Assembly: GCA_946479905.1 (NCBI GenBank)
Contig: CAMLIA010000052.1
Coordinates: 1-22,015 of the forward strand
Length of the DNA: 22,015 bases
Reading direction: 5' to 3'
DNA from: an uncultured Frankiales bacterium
Lineage (GTDB): Bacteria > Actinomycetota > Actinomycetes > Mycobacteriales > SCTD01
Part shown: one piece after another, positions 8,899 to 15,932 of the stretch
Numbering within the stretch: the stretch's first letter is position 1
Layout of the letters: the number at the start of each line of letters is the position of its first letter
Notes under the pieces: generated by a model
What the model was told of the DNA's origin: nothing
The model's input: only the letters and a program-made list of their open reading frames with translations
The model's database searches: none
Program-made: the position numbers and the translations under genes

Positions 8899-8922
8899 AT
8901 AGTTCACTATCTTTTCATACCT
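8898..8922. promoter_or_regulatory. Compound operator over the transport-operon start point
   Basis: Two elements overlap. GATAGTTCACTATC (8898-8911) is a dyad with perfect 5-base arms, centred near the predicted transcription start. TATCTTTTCATACCT (8908-8922) covers the -10 box. The first resembles 10843-10856 in the larA/SDR promoter (11 of 14 bases) and the second resembles 17752-17766 upstream of the zinc dehydrogenase (13 of 15 bases). This position is typical for a repressor site. The regulator is not identified; the ROK and GntR proteins in the window are candidates. Confidence 0.55.
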
Positions 8923-8942
8923 GTGAGCCGGGTCACTGTCAA
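8914..8942 (-). promoter_or_regulatory. Promoter of the transport operon
   Basis: On the minus strand TTGACA (8942-8937) and TATGAA (8919-8914) are separated by exactly 17 bases, a near-consensus housekeeping sigma promoter. The predicted start point is about 8907, leaving a leader of about 130 bases before the GTG at 8776. Confidence 0.72.
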
Positions 8943-8976
8943 CAACCGTGCGGCACCCGGACCCCCAGTGATCATG

Positions 8977-8995
8977 GGAGTTCTCAGCCAACTCC
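8977..8995 (-). terminator. Weak hairpin downstream of mannonate dehydratase
   Basis: GGAGTT (8977-8982) and AACTCC (8990-8995) form a 6-bp stem with a 7-base loop, 33 bases past the uxuA stop. There is no T-run, so this is at best a weak or factor-assisted terminator between the uxuA transcript and the transport-operon promoter. Confidence 0.25.
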
Positions 8996-9027
8996 GCGTG
9001 GTCGAGAGCCGCCACGATCAGGCGTGC

Positions 9028-10062
9028 TCAGGGGCGGCCGAACACCGACTCACGCAGACCCTTGATGTAGCCGACGGCGAACAGGCGCCCGAGGGCTGCA
9101 TAGCCCGGCTTGCGGTTGCTCTCGCCCAGCAGCGTCGGCACGTGGTCGGGCCGCATCGGTCCGGTGAATCCGACCTCGCCGTACGCGCGCATGCAGGCCA
9201 GCAGGTCGGTCTTGCCCTCGTCGTGAAAGGTCTCGTGGAAGTGCCGCACATCGCCACGCACATCGCGGAAGTGGACGAAGGCAATGCGGCCCATCTGCCC
9301 GAACTCCCGGATCACCGAGGGCAGGTCGTCCGTCATCAGGCAGAAGTTGCCCTGGCACAGCGTGATGCAGTGGTTCGGGCTGTCGACGATCTTCAGGATC
9401 CGCCGGTAGTTCTCGACCGATGAGGCGATGCGCGGCACCCCGCGCACGACGGGCATCGGCGGGTCGTCCGGGTGCAGCCCGAGCGTGACCCCGGCCTCCT
9501 CGGCGACGGGTACGACGGCATGCAGGAACTTCTCCAGCGACGCCCAGAGCTGGTCCTCGGTGAGGCCGTCCGCGCCAGGGAGCGGAGGCAGCGCGTTGGC
9601 CGCGACCTCGTCGAAACCGGTGGCGATCGCTCCCCCGCGCAGCGGCACGGCGAGGTCGGTGCGCGCCCAGCTGGTCAGGGCCATCCAGTTGTAGCAGAGC
9701 ACCTTGATGCCGAGCTCCCCCATCGCCCGCACCTGGTCGATGACGTGCTCGATCTGCTCGTCACCGCCAGGGCGCCCCATCCGCGCGAGGTCCAGCGGTG
9801 CGGTGTCCTCGACCGCGACGAGCTCGAACCCGGCGTCGCGGTAGGTCTGCTGCAGGGCCCGCAGGGCAGCCAGCTCCCACGGCCGCTCGCCCTTGGGCGC
9901 CAACGGCGGCAGCACGGGGGCTGCCCCCGACTGGCTGACCACGAAACGGCTCTGCTGCTCAGCGCCGGCGAGCATCGTGACCACCGTGCTGACGCCAGCC
10001 TGGGCCACGATCGGCCAGATCTCCGGGTCGTCGGGCTCGATCATCTCGCAGACCATCACCAC
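9028..10062 (-). CDS. uxuA: D-mannonate dehydratase
   Basis: A 344-residue TIM-barrel enzyme of the UxuA family, which dehydrates D-mannonate to 2-keto-3-deoxy-D-gluconate using Mn/Fe-type metal. Family motifs are present: HPDDPP (His197), TLCQGNFC (first Cys, 236), FVHFRDVRG (His264), FHETFHDEGKTD (about residues 276-287) and MRPDH (Asp306). Their order and spacing fit the His/Cys/His/Asp metal ligands of the family. E. coli UxuA is about 394 residues; shorter forms are common. The start is GTG at 10062, eight bases after AAAGGA; GTG 10059 and ATG 10056 are alternatives. The gene follows the SDR gene by 13 bases, reminiscent of uxuA-uxuB pairs where UxuB can be an SDR. No uxaC isomerase is present here, so the mannonate may come from oxidation or epimerisation rather than from glucuronate. 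Confidence 0.9.
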   Translation of the reverse strand: MVMVCEMIEPDDPEIWPIVAQAGVSTVVTMLAGAEQQSRFVVSQSGAAPVLPPLAPKGERPWELAALRALQQTYRDAGFELVAVEDTAPLDLARMGRPGGDEQIEHVIDQVRAMGELGIKVLCYNWMALTSWARTDLAVPLRGGAIATGFDEVAANALPPLPGADGLTEDQLWASLEKFLHAVVPVAEEAGVTLGLHPDDPPMPVVRGVPRIASSVENYRRILKIVDSPNHCITLCQGNFCLMTDDLPSVIREFGQMGRIAFVHFRDVRGDVRHFHETFHDEGKTDLLACMRAYGEVGFTGPMRPDHVPTLLGESNRKPGYAALGRLFAVGYIKGLRESVFGRP

Positions 10063-10075
10063 GGCAGGAGTCCTT

Positions 10076-10816
10076 TCACCAGAGGTTGCTGAGCAGGCCG
10101 CCGTCGACCGGCACGAGCGCACCGTGGACGTACGACGCCGCGTCGGACAACAGGAAGGTCACGACCTCGCCGATCTCGCGCGAGGTCCCCTGCCTGCCGA
10201 GCGGCACGTGCTCCGCGACCGCAGCGGTCAGCCCGTCCATCGAGCCCTCGAAGAACAGGTCCGCGGCGGCCTGCTGCATCGGCGTCTCGGTCGCCCCGGG
10301 GAGCACCGCGTTCACCCTGACACCGAGCGGACCGAGCTCGTTGGACAGTGCCATCACGAGTGCGTTCACCGCGCCCTTGCTCGCCGAGTACGCCGCGTGC
10401 AGCGCGCTGGTCGCGATCGCCCGCACCGAGGAGGTCAGCACCATGGACCCGCTGCCCTGCTCGACCATCACGGCGCCGACCAACTGGCAGACGGAGAACA
10501 CCCCGTCGAGGTTGACGTCCATCGTGCGCCGGTACGTCTGCTCCGACATCGTCAGGAACGGTTCCCAGTCGGCCACCCCGGCGTTCGCGTGCAGGCCGTC
10601 GATCCGGCCGTGCCGCTCGCGCACGGCGGTCACTGCCTTCTCGAGCGCGGCCCGATCACGGACGTCGCAGGTGTGGACGTCGACCTCGGGCGGCAGGTCG
10701 CCGTCGTCGGACAGGTCGAGCACCGCCACGGTCCAGCCGTGGTCGAGGGCACTGTCGACGGTGCCACGGCCGATGCCGCGGGCGCCGCCGGTCACGAGGA
10801 GAACGGAATCGGCCAC
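10076..10816 (-). CDS. SDR family oxidoreductase (sugar/sugar-acid dehydrogenase candidate)
   Basis: A 246-residue classical short-chain dehydrogenase. It has the TGGARGIG nucleotide motif (residues 9-16), Asp34 after the second strand favouring NAD(H), NAG at 78-80, and a catalytic set Ser130, Tyr143, Lys147 in YSASK. It ends in the usual GALVPVDGG segment. The GTG start at 10816 coincides with the predicted transcription start, suggesting a leaderless message, and no clear Shine-Dalgarno is seen. It is the first gene of a two-gene unit with uxuA. Plausible roles are mannonate oxidoreductase (fructuronate reductase, as for SDR-type UxuB) or an aldose 1-dehydrogenase making the lactone. SDR sequences alone do not fix the substrate. 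Confidence 0.88.
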   Translation of the reverse strand: MADSVLLVTGGARGIGRGTVDSALDHGWTVAVLDLSDDGDLPPEVDVHTCDVRDRAALEKAVTAVRERHGRIDGLHANAGVADWEPFLTMSEQTYRRTMDVNLDGVFSVCQLVGAVMVEQGSGSMVLTSSVRAIATSALHAAYSASKGAVNALVMALSNELGPLGVRVNAVLPGATETPMQQAAADLFFEGSMDGLTAAVAEHVPLGRQGTSREIGEVVTFLLSDAASYVHGALVPVDGGLLSNLW

Positions 10817-10870
10817 CCGCGGAAGGTATCCGTGCTTGGTCAGTTAGTTCAATAGCCATACAATCACGGA
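10817..10870. promoter_or_regulatory. Divergent, apparently leaderless promoters for SDR/uxuA and larA
   Basis: Plus strand: TTGGTC (10836-10841), 17 bases, TACAAT (10859-10864), predicting a start at or next to the larA ATG at 10871. Minus strand: TTGAAC (10852-10847), 18 bases, TACCTT (10828-10823), predicting a start at the SDR GTG at 10816. Neither start codon has a good ribosome site, consistent with leaderless mRNAs, which are common in actinobacteria. GTTAGTTCAATAGC (10843-10856), related to the operator at 8898-8911, lies across the minus -35 box and the plus spacer, so one regulator could control both directions. Confidence 0.6.
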
Positions 10871-12112
10871 ATGCTCGCCCCCGAGACCGTCGCGATCGCC
10901 TACGGCCGTGGCACCGAGGACCTCGAGGTGCTCGCCGGCGCGACCGTGGTCCGGCCGGTGCAGGCACCCGCGCTGCCCTCGCCGTACGACGCCCTCCAGC
11001 AAGCAATACGCGCACCGCTCGGCACACCTCCCCTCGCATCGGTCGTGGCAGGCGCCCGCACTGTGGCGATCTCGATCTGCGACGGCACCCGGGCCCAGCC
11101 TCGGGGGGTGGTGCTCCCGCCGCTGCTCGACGAGATCGGCGCGGCCGTGCCTGATGCCGAGGTCGTGGTCCTCATCGCCACCGGTACGCACCGCGCGAAC
11201 ACCCCGGACGAGCTGCGCGAGATGCTCGGCGACGACGTCCTGGCCCGGGTGCGTGTGGTCAACCACGACGCCCGCGACACGGCTTCCCTTGCCGACCTCG
11301 GTCGCACCGCGTCCGGCGTACCCGTGCTCGTCAACCGGTTGTGGGTCGAGGCCGACGTGCGCATCACCACGGGCTTCGTGGAGCCGCACTTCTTCGCCGG
11401 GTTCTCGGGCGGGCCGAAGCTGGTCGTACCCGGCCTGGCTGGCCTGGAGACCGTGCTGGTCCTGCACGACGCCACCCGGATCGCCTCCGCCCTGGCCACC
11501 TGGGGCAACCTCACGGACAACCCGGTGCACGCCGACATCCGCGCCTGCGCCGACCTCGCGCCGCCGCACTTCTCCTGCGACGTGCTGCTCGACGCGCACC
11601 AGCGGATCACGCACGCCACGGAAACGGCGCGGGAGCTGGCGATGTGCCCAGTGCCGGAGCCGTTCGACGTCGTCGTGACCTCGAACGCCGGCTATCCCCT
11701 CGACCAGAACCTGTACCAGGCGGTGAAGGGCCTGGCCGCCGCCGAGCAGGTGGTGCGCCCGGGCGGCACCATCGTGCTCGCTGCCGAGTGCGCCGACGGA
11801 CTGCCCGACCACGGCCTGTTCGGCGAGCTGCTGCGCGAGAGCTCCTCGGCCGCCGAGCTCGCAGCGCTGCTCGGTCCGGACCGCCCGACCCGTCCGGACC
11901 AGTGGCAGGTGCAGGTCTTGACCCGCGTGCTCGCCAAGGCACGAGTGCTCGTGTACGCCGGTGGCCTCACCGCGCAGCAGGTCGCCGGGGCGCACATGAC
12001 CAAGGTGGACGACCTCGCGGCCGCGGTCGCGACCGCCGCGCGGGAGGCCGGTGCGGGTGCAAGGGTGTGCTACCTGCCCGAGGGGCCCTTGACGATCCCT
12101 TATGTCGCATGA
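10871..12112 (+). CDS. larA: LarA family nickel-dependent 2-hydroxyacid racemase/epimerase
   Basis: A 413-residue LarA homologue, close to the usual length of about 425. The active-site residues known from Lactobacillus plantarum LarA have clear equivalents with the same spacing. His107 sits in GTH, His173 in EPHFFAGFSGGPK, Lys183 is the residue that covalently carries the nickel-pincer nucleotide, His199 is a nickel ligand 16 residues later, and Lys286 lies in YQAVKG. The family racemises lactate and other 2-hydroxyacids; characterised relatives include malate and hydroxyglutarate racemases and D-gluconate 2-epimerase. Next to uxuA and other sugar-acid genes, an aldonate 2-epimerase is attractive, but lactate is possible. 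The cofactor genes larB, larC and larE are not in the window. The gene starts a six-gene plus-strand unit from a leaderless promoter. Confidence 0.9.
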   Translation: MLAPETVAIAYGRGTEDLEVLAGATVVRPVQAPALPSPYDALQQAIRAPLGTPPLASVVAGARTVAISICDGTRAQPRGVVLPPLLDEIGAAVPDAEVVVLIATGTHRANTPDELREMLGDDVLARVRVVNHDARDTASLADLGRTASGVPVLVNRLWVEADVRITTGFVEPHFFAGFSGGPKLVVPGLAGLETVLVLHDATRIASALATWGNLTDNPVHADIRACADLAPPHFSCDVLLDAHQRITHATETARELAMCPVPEPFDVVVTSNAGYPLDQNLYQAVKGLAAAEQVVRPGGTIVLAAECADGLPDHGLFGELLRESSSAAELAALLGPDRPTRPDQWQVQVLTRVLAKARVLVYAGGLTAQQVAGAHMTKVDDLAAAVATAAREAGAGARVCYLPEGPLTIPYVA

Positions 12113-12128
12113 CCGACGAGGAGGAGCT

Positions 12129-12533
12129 GTGGGCACGCGGATCCGGGTCGCCCTCGCCCTCGCGGTCGTGCTGCTCGGCGTCACCACCGCCGTGCTGGTC
12201 GCGCAGTCACGCCACCCGCGAGCGGTCACGCGCAAGCCGGTGTCCCGGGAGCAGGCCGACGCCTTGGCCCGGCGGGCCTGCCAGCTCACCTCGCGCATGC
12301 TGGCTGAGATCGACAACAACGGGGCGACCCGCACCGTGCTCGAGCTTTCGGCGCGTGCGCGCGACGCCGCGGGTGACGCGGAGTACGGCTCGGCGCGCTG
12401 GGTGGTGCTGGCCGGCGCGGTGCAGTCACTCGACAAGGCGCTGCGCACCGACGACGCGCGCCTGGCCCAGACGGGCATCCAGCAGATCGGTTCGGCATGC
12501 GCAGACGCGGGGGTCACAGTGAGGCAGCAATGA
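12129..12533 (+). CDS. Small membrane-anchored protein of unknown function
   Basis: A 134-residue protein not recognised. After a short basic start it has one hydrophobic segment (about residues 6-26, ALALAVVLLGVTTAVLVAQ), then a mainly helical, charged, presumably extracytoplasmic domain of about 105 residues with two cysteines (in RACQLTS and GSACADAG) that could form a disulfide. The start chosen is GTG at 12129 because GAGGAGGAG lies just before it; an in-frame ATG at 12102 overlaps larA but has no better ribosome site. It lies 16 bases after larA and shares ATGA with the aldehyde dehydrogenase, so it is part of the operon. Its place among cytoplasmic enzymes is unexplained. Confidence 0.72.
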   Translation: MGTRIRVALALAVVLLGVTTAVLVAQSRHPRAVTRKPVSREQADALARRACQLTSRMLAEIDNNGATRTVLELSARARDAAGDAEYGSARWVVLAGAVQSLDKALRTDDARLAQTGIQQIGSACADAGVTVRQQ

Positions 12534-13753
12534 GCGCGGTCGAGGCGGCACGCGAGGCAGCAGGCACGTGGCAGCGCACGACGCCGGCGCAGCGCGCGCA
12601 GGTGCTCCACGCGGCCGCTGACCTCGTGTCCGCGTCGGCGGAGCAGCTCGCCCAGAGCATCGCGGGTTCGGTGGGCAAGCCGATCACCGAGGCTCGCGGC
12701 GAGGCAGGGCGCACCTCGGCGGTGCTGCGCCATGCCGCGGGTCTCACGTTGCGCCCCAGCGGGCGGCTGTGGGCCTCGGACGACCCCGCGACAACCGTCA
12801 TCGCCGCTCGGGCTCCCCTCGGCACGGTCGCTCTCATCACGCCGTTCAACTTCCCGACGGCCATCCCAGCCTGGAAGCTCGGACCGGCGCTCGCGGCCGG
12901 CAACACCGTCGTGTGGAAGCCGTCGGAGCTGGCTTGTGAGTCTGCCGAGCTGTTGCACGCCCTGCTGCTGCAGGCAGGTGTGCCCGCCGACGTCGTACAG
13001 CTCGTCGAGGGCGGGCCGTCCGCCGGCGCAGCACTGGTGACCGAGGTGGACGGTGTCAGCTTCACTGGGTCCAGCGGTGTGGGGCGCCAGATCGCCGTCG
13101 CCTGCGCCGGGACGGGCATCCCGGTGCAGCTCGAGCTCGGCGGCAAGAACACTGCCGTCGTGCTCGCCGACGCCGACCTGCCAGCAGCGGCCCGCGACAT
13201 CGCGGCGGCGGCCTTCGGGTTCGCCGGCCAGAAGTGCACCGCGACCAGCCGGGTGCTGGTGAGCAAGGAGGTCGCGACGCCGTTCCTGGACGAGCTGTCC
13301 GCGGCGGTGCAGCGACTCGCCGTCGGTGACCCGAGGAAGCCGAGCACCGTCTGCGGGCCCGTCGCCTCCGTGAGCGAGCAGGACGGCCTCGTCGCACCCC
13401 GCGTCGTGCGCGACGTACCCGTCGAGCACCCGGTGTGGGCCACCGAGCTGTTCGGTCCCGTGCTGGCGGTGCGCGAGGTCGCCGACCACACCGAGGCATT
13501 CGCCCTCGTCGACGCCGCGGCCGACAGCCTCGCGGCGGGCTTGCACACCCGTTCGTCCGCCGTCGTGCAGGAGGCCGTCCGCAGCCTGCGGGCAGGGGTT
13601 GTCGCCGTGAACCGCCCCACCACCGGGCTCGACCCGCACGTCCCGTTCGGCGGCACCGGCCGGACCGCCACCGGCCCGCGCGAGCAAGGCCCGGACGCCA
13701 TGGAGTTCTACTCGCAGGAACGGACCGTCTACTGGCGGGAGGCCACGGCATGA
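12530..13753 (+). CDS. Aldehyde dehydrogenase family protein, unusually short
   Basis: A 407-residue NAD(P)-dependent aldehyde dehydrogenase. Present are TPFNFPTAIPAWKLGPALAAG with the oxyanion Asn, WKPSE for cofactor binding, general base Glu202 in LELGGKN, and nucleophile Cys236 in GQKCTATSR, 34 residues later as in ALDH2. TELFGPV and the C-terminal PFGG follow. It is smaller than the usual about 480 residues. The N-terminal strand region is short, and the distance from Cys236 to the Glu of ELFGPV is 70 rather than about 97 residues, so a segment normally containing GA-V-GG and the PTV strand is missing. It shares ATGA with both neighbours. Beside an FAH-family sugar-acid enzyme it may oxidise 2-oxoglutarate semialdehyde or a short hydroxyaldehyde. 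Whether the shortened fold is fully active is open. Confidence 0.86.
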   Translation: MSAVEAAREAAGTWQRTTPAQRAQVLHAAADLVSASAEQLAQSIAGSVGKPITEARGEAGRTSAVLRHAAGLTLRPSGRLWASDDPATTVIAARAPLGTVALITPFNFPTAIPAWKLGPALAAGNTVVWKPSELACESAELLHALLLQAGVPADVVQLVEGGPSAGAALVTEVDGVSFTGSSGVGRQIAVACAGTGIPVQLELGGKNTAVVLADADLPAAARDIAAAAFGFAGQKCTATSRVLVSKEVATPFLDELSAAVQRLAVGDPRKPSTVCGPVASVSEQDGLVAPRVVRDVPVEHPVWATELFGPVLAVREVADHTEAFALVDAAADSLAAGLHTRSSAVVQEAVRSLRAGVVAVNRPTTGLDPHVPFGGTGRTATGPREQGPDAMEFYSQERTVYWREATA

Positions 13754-14604
13754 GCCTGCTCGTGAGGTACGACGACGGCAACGCACTGCCACAGATCGGC
13801 GTGCTCTCCGACGGCACGGTGCGCCGCATCGACGTCCCCGACCTGGGCGCGCTGCTCGCACTCCCGCTTGACGAGATCCGAGCCCTCGTGGACGCGGCCG
13901 GACCGCCGGTGGGGCATGTGCAGTTGCTCGCTCCCGTGGACCACCAGGAGGTGTGGGCGGCCGGGGTGACCTACCGACGCAGCCGGGACGCACGGCTGGA
14001 GGAGTCGGGCGGCCTCGACGTGTACGCCCGCGTCTACGAGCACCCACGGCCCGAGCTGTTCCTCAAGGCCCCCGGCTGGCGGGTGGTCGGGCCCGACGGA
14101 CACATCGGCGTGCGCCGTGACGCGACCTGGTCCGTGCCGGAGCCCGAGGTGGTGGTCATCGCCAACAGCCGCGGCGAGGTCGTCGGCTTCAGCGCGGGCA
14201 ACGACGTGAGCTCGCGGGACATCGAGGGCGAGAACCCTCTCTACCTCCCTCAGGCCAAGGTCTACGAGGCCTCGTGCCAGGTCGGTCCCGGCATCCGCCC
14301 GGTGTGGGAGCTGGGGGACGAGCCCGAGCTCGGCGTCCGGCTGCGCATCGAGCGGGGCGGCGAGGTGCTCGTCAGTGGCGAGACCAGCACGACGCAGATG
14401 GTGCGGTCCTTCGGCGAGCTCGTCCGCTGGCTGTTCGCCGCGATCGGCTTTCCGCACGGTGTGCTGCTGATGACCGGGACCGGCATCGTTCCCTCCTCCG
14501 ACGCCACGCTCAACGAGGGCGACGTCGTCGTCATCGAGGTCGACGGGGTGGGCGATCTCACCGGCACGGTGTCCCTTGTGGGGGCTACGGTGGCGGCTTC
14601 CTGA
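13750..14604 (+). CDS. Fumarylacetoacetate hydrolase (FAH) family enzyme, possible 2-keto-3-deoxy sugar-acid dehydratase/hydrolase
   Basis: A 284-residue FAH-superfamily protein. After an N-terminal domain of about 65 residues comes VWAAGVTYRRSRDARLEES (about 68-86), then ERPELFLKA-like and VPEPEVVVI. Glu131, Glu133 and Asp152 are candidate divalent-metal ligands, followed by DVSSRDIEGENPLYLPQAK. This pattern resembles the branch that includes 2-keto-3-deoxy-D-arabinonate dehydratase of oxidative pentose pathways more than the homogentisate enzymes, a judgement from motif memory and not a search. The ATG at 13750 overlaps the aldehyde dehydrogenase stop as ATGA, so coupled translation is likely. 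Together with that dehydrogenase it would give 2-oxoglutarate from a 2-keto-3-deoxypentonate. A diketo-deoxy-acid hydrolase making pyruvate is the main alternative. Confidence 0.84.
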   Translation: MSLLVRYDDGNALPQIGVLSDGTVRRIDVPDLGALLALPLDEIRALVDAAGPPVGHVQLLAPVDHQEVWAAGVTYRRSRDARLEESGGLDVYARVYEHPRPELFLKAPGWRVVGPDGHIGVRRDATWSVPEPEVVVIANSRGEVVGFSAGNDVSSRDIEGENPLYLPQAKVYEASCQVGPGIRPVWELGDEPELGVRLRIERGGEVLVSGETSTTQMVRSFGELVRWLFAAIGFPHGVLLMTGTGIVPSSDATLNEGDVVVIEVDGVGDLTGTVSLVGATVAAS

Positions 14605-14653
14605 CGACGTACGGCGTTAGCATGATCTCTTGACGAACCGGAAGGGGTGACGC

Positions 14654-15880
14654 GTGGCCCTAGAGCAGACGCAACGCACCGGCGCGGACCGGAACGTGAT
14701 GCGCGACCTCAACCGGTCTCTCGTCCTGGACATCCTGCGCGAGCAGAGTCCCATCTCACGGGCCGCGATCGCGAAGGTCGCCAAGCTCACGAAGCCGACC
14801 ATCTCCGCGATCGTCGAGGACCTCATGGCCGACGGGCTGGTCTCGGAGATCGGGGCAGGGGCGACGACCACGGCCGGCGGCCGGCCGCCGATCCTGCTCG
14901 AGTTCAACGACCGCAGCCAGTTCCTCGTCGGGATCCACATCGGCGTGCGCCGCACCACCGTGGTTGTCGCGGACGCACGCGGCGCCGAGCTCGGACGCGA
15001 CGTCAGCCCCACGCCCAAGGGCAGGCCGGCGGCGCAGCTGGCCCGCATCGCGGAGCGGGTGCGCGCGGCCATCGAGGAGCACGGCGCCGACCGGATGCTC
15101 ATCGGCGCGGTGGGCGTCGACGTGCCCGGGCTCACCGACTTCCTCACCGGCACGTGCATCCTGGCGCCCAACCTCGGGTGGCGCGACGTGCCGGTCGGCG
15201 AGGTGCTCGGCAAGGAGCTGGGTGTCCCGGTCTTCGTGCATCACACCGGGCAGACCGCCGTCGTGGCCGAGCGGCTCGAGGGCGCGGCGCAAGGCTTCGA
15301 CGACGTGGCACTGCTCTACAGCGGCACCGGCCTGGGCTCGGGGATCATCACCGGCGGCAAGCTCTTCCATGGCGCGCGGGGCTTTGCCGGTGAGGTCGGG
15401 CACTGCAAGATCCCCGGAGACAGCGAGCCCTGCACGTGCGGCGGCCGCGGCTGCCTGGAGACCGTCGCGTCGGCCCGCGCCATCGTGCGCTTCGCCAAGG
15501 AGGGCATCGCCCAGGCCGGCCGCAAGGCGACGCTGCTGAGCCGGGTTGAGCTGACCCCCGAGTCCGTCGCGGCTGCTGCCACCGAGGGGGACGGGATCGC
15601 ACGCGAGGTGATCACGCGTGTGGGTCGCAACCTCGGTACGGCGGCCGCCTGGCTCGCCAACGTCTACAACCCGCAGCTCATCGTGCTCGCCGGCGGCCTG
15701 ATCGATATCGGCCCGATGCTCGTCGACCCGCTGCGCGACGCCGCGCTCGAGGGCATGCTGCCGGCCGTGCGCACCGAGATCCGGCTGTCCGCGCTCGGTC
15801 AGGACGCGGAGGTGCGCGGCGCCGTCATCCTCGCCATGCAGCAGTCGCAGAGCTTCTACCGCCTGCTGTTCCAAGGCTGA
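14654..15880 (+). CDS. ROK family transcriptional regulator
   Basis: A 408-residue ROK (NagC/Mlc-type) regulator. A winged helix-turn-helix lies at about residues 18-75 (SPISRAAIAKVAKLTKPTISAIVEDL then GGRPP). The sugar-kinase-like domain follows with the zinc motif His250, Cys260, Cys262, Cys267, whose spacing equals that of Mlc. Kinase residues are absent: the usual DxGxT phosphate loop reads HIGVRRT, and the NDAN segment reads HHTGQTA, so it should sense a sugar or sugar acid rather than phosphorylate it. The start is GTG at 14654 after GGAAGGGG. It sits 49 bases after the FAH gene in the same orientation, so it is probably part of the larA operon and controls it and its neighbours. A local promoter is not evident. 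Confidence 0.9.
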   Translation: MALEQTQRTGADRNVMRDLNRSLVLDILREQSPISRAAIAKVAKLTKPTISAIVEDLMADGLVSEIGAGATTTAGGRPPILLEFNDRSQFLVGIHIGVRRTTVVVADARGAELGRDVSPTPKGRPAAQLARIAERVRAAIEEHGADRMLIGAVGVDVPGLTDFLTGTCILAPNLGWRDVPVGEVLGKELGVPVFVHHTGQTAVVAERLEGAAQGFDDVALLYSGTGLGSGIITGGKLFHGARGFAGEVGHCKIPGDSEPCTCGGRGCLETVASARAIVRFAKEGIAQAGRKATLLSRVELTPESVAAAATEGDGIAREVITRVGRNLGTAAAWLANVYNPQLIVLAGGLIDIGPMLVDPLRDAALEGMLPAVRTEIRLSALGQDAEVRGAVILAMQQSQSFYRLLFQG

Positions 15881-15907
15881 TTCTGGTTCGGAAAGACGCT
15901 ATATTTT

Positions 15908-15926
15908 CCTCCTGTCGACGAGGAGG
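15908..15926 (+). promoter_or_regulatory. Dyad that can sequester the RraA-like gene's ribosome site
   Basis: CCTCCT (15908-15913) and AGGAGG (15921-15926) are perfect complements around a 7-base loop; the second arm is the Shine-Dalgarno, six bases before the GTG at 15933. In RNA this would hide the ribosome site. A possible -10 TATATT (15900-15905) lies just upstream without a good -35; if used, the message would begin inside the first arm and the dyad would act as DNA instead. CTATATTTTCCTCC (15899-15912) also matches the site at 8907-8920 at 11 of 14 bases. Confidence 0.5.
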
Positions 15927-15932
15927 AACCTG

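Noticed and set aside
5541..8902. Plus-strand open frames of 568 and 570 codons opposite the permease and binding-protein genes
   Set aside because: Low-complexity, domain-free translations antisense to conserved genes; codon-position bias supports the minus strand.
10844..14047. Minus-strand open frame of 1067 codons across the larA operon
   Set aside because: It runs antisense through four conserved genes and the translation shows no recognisable motif.
14605..14653. Separate promoter for the ROK gene using TAGCAT at 14618-14623
   Set aside because: No -35 hexamer at a suitable distance; readthrough from the larA promoter is simpler.
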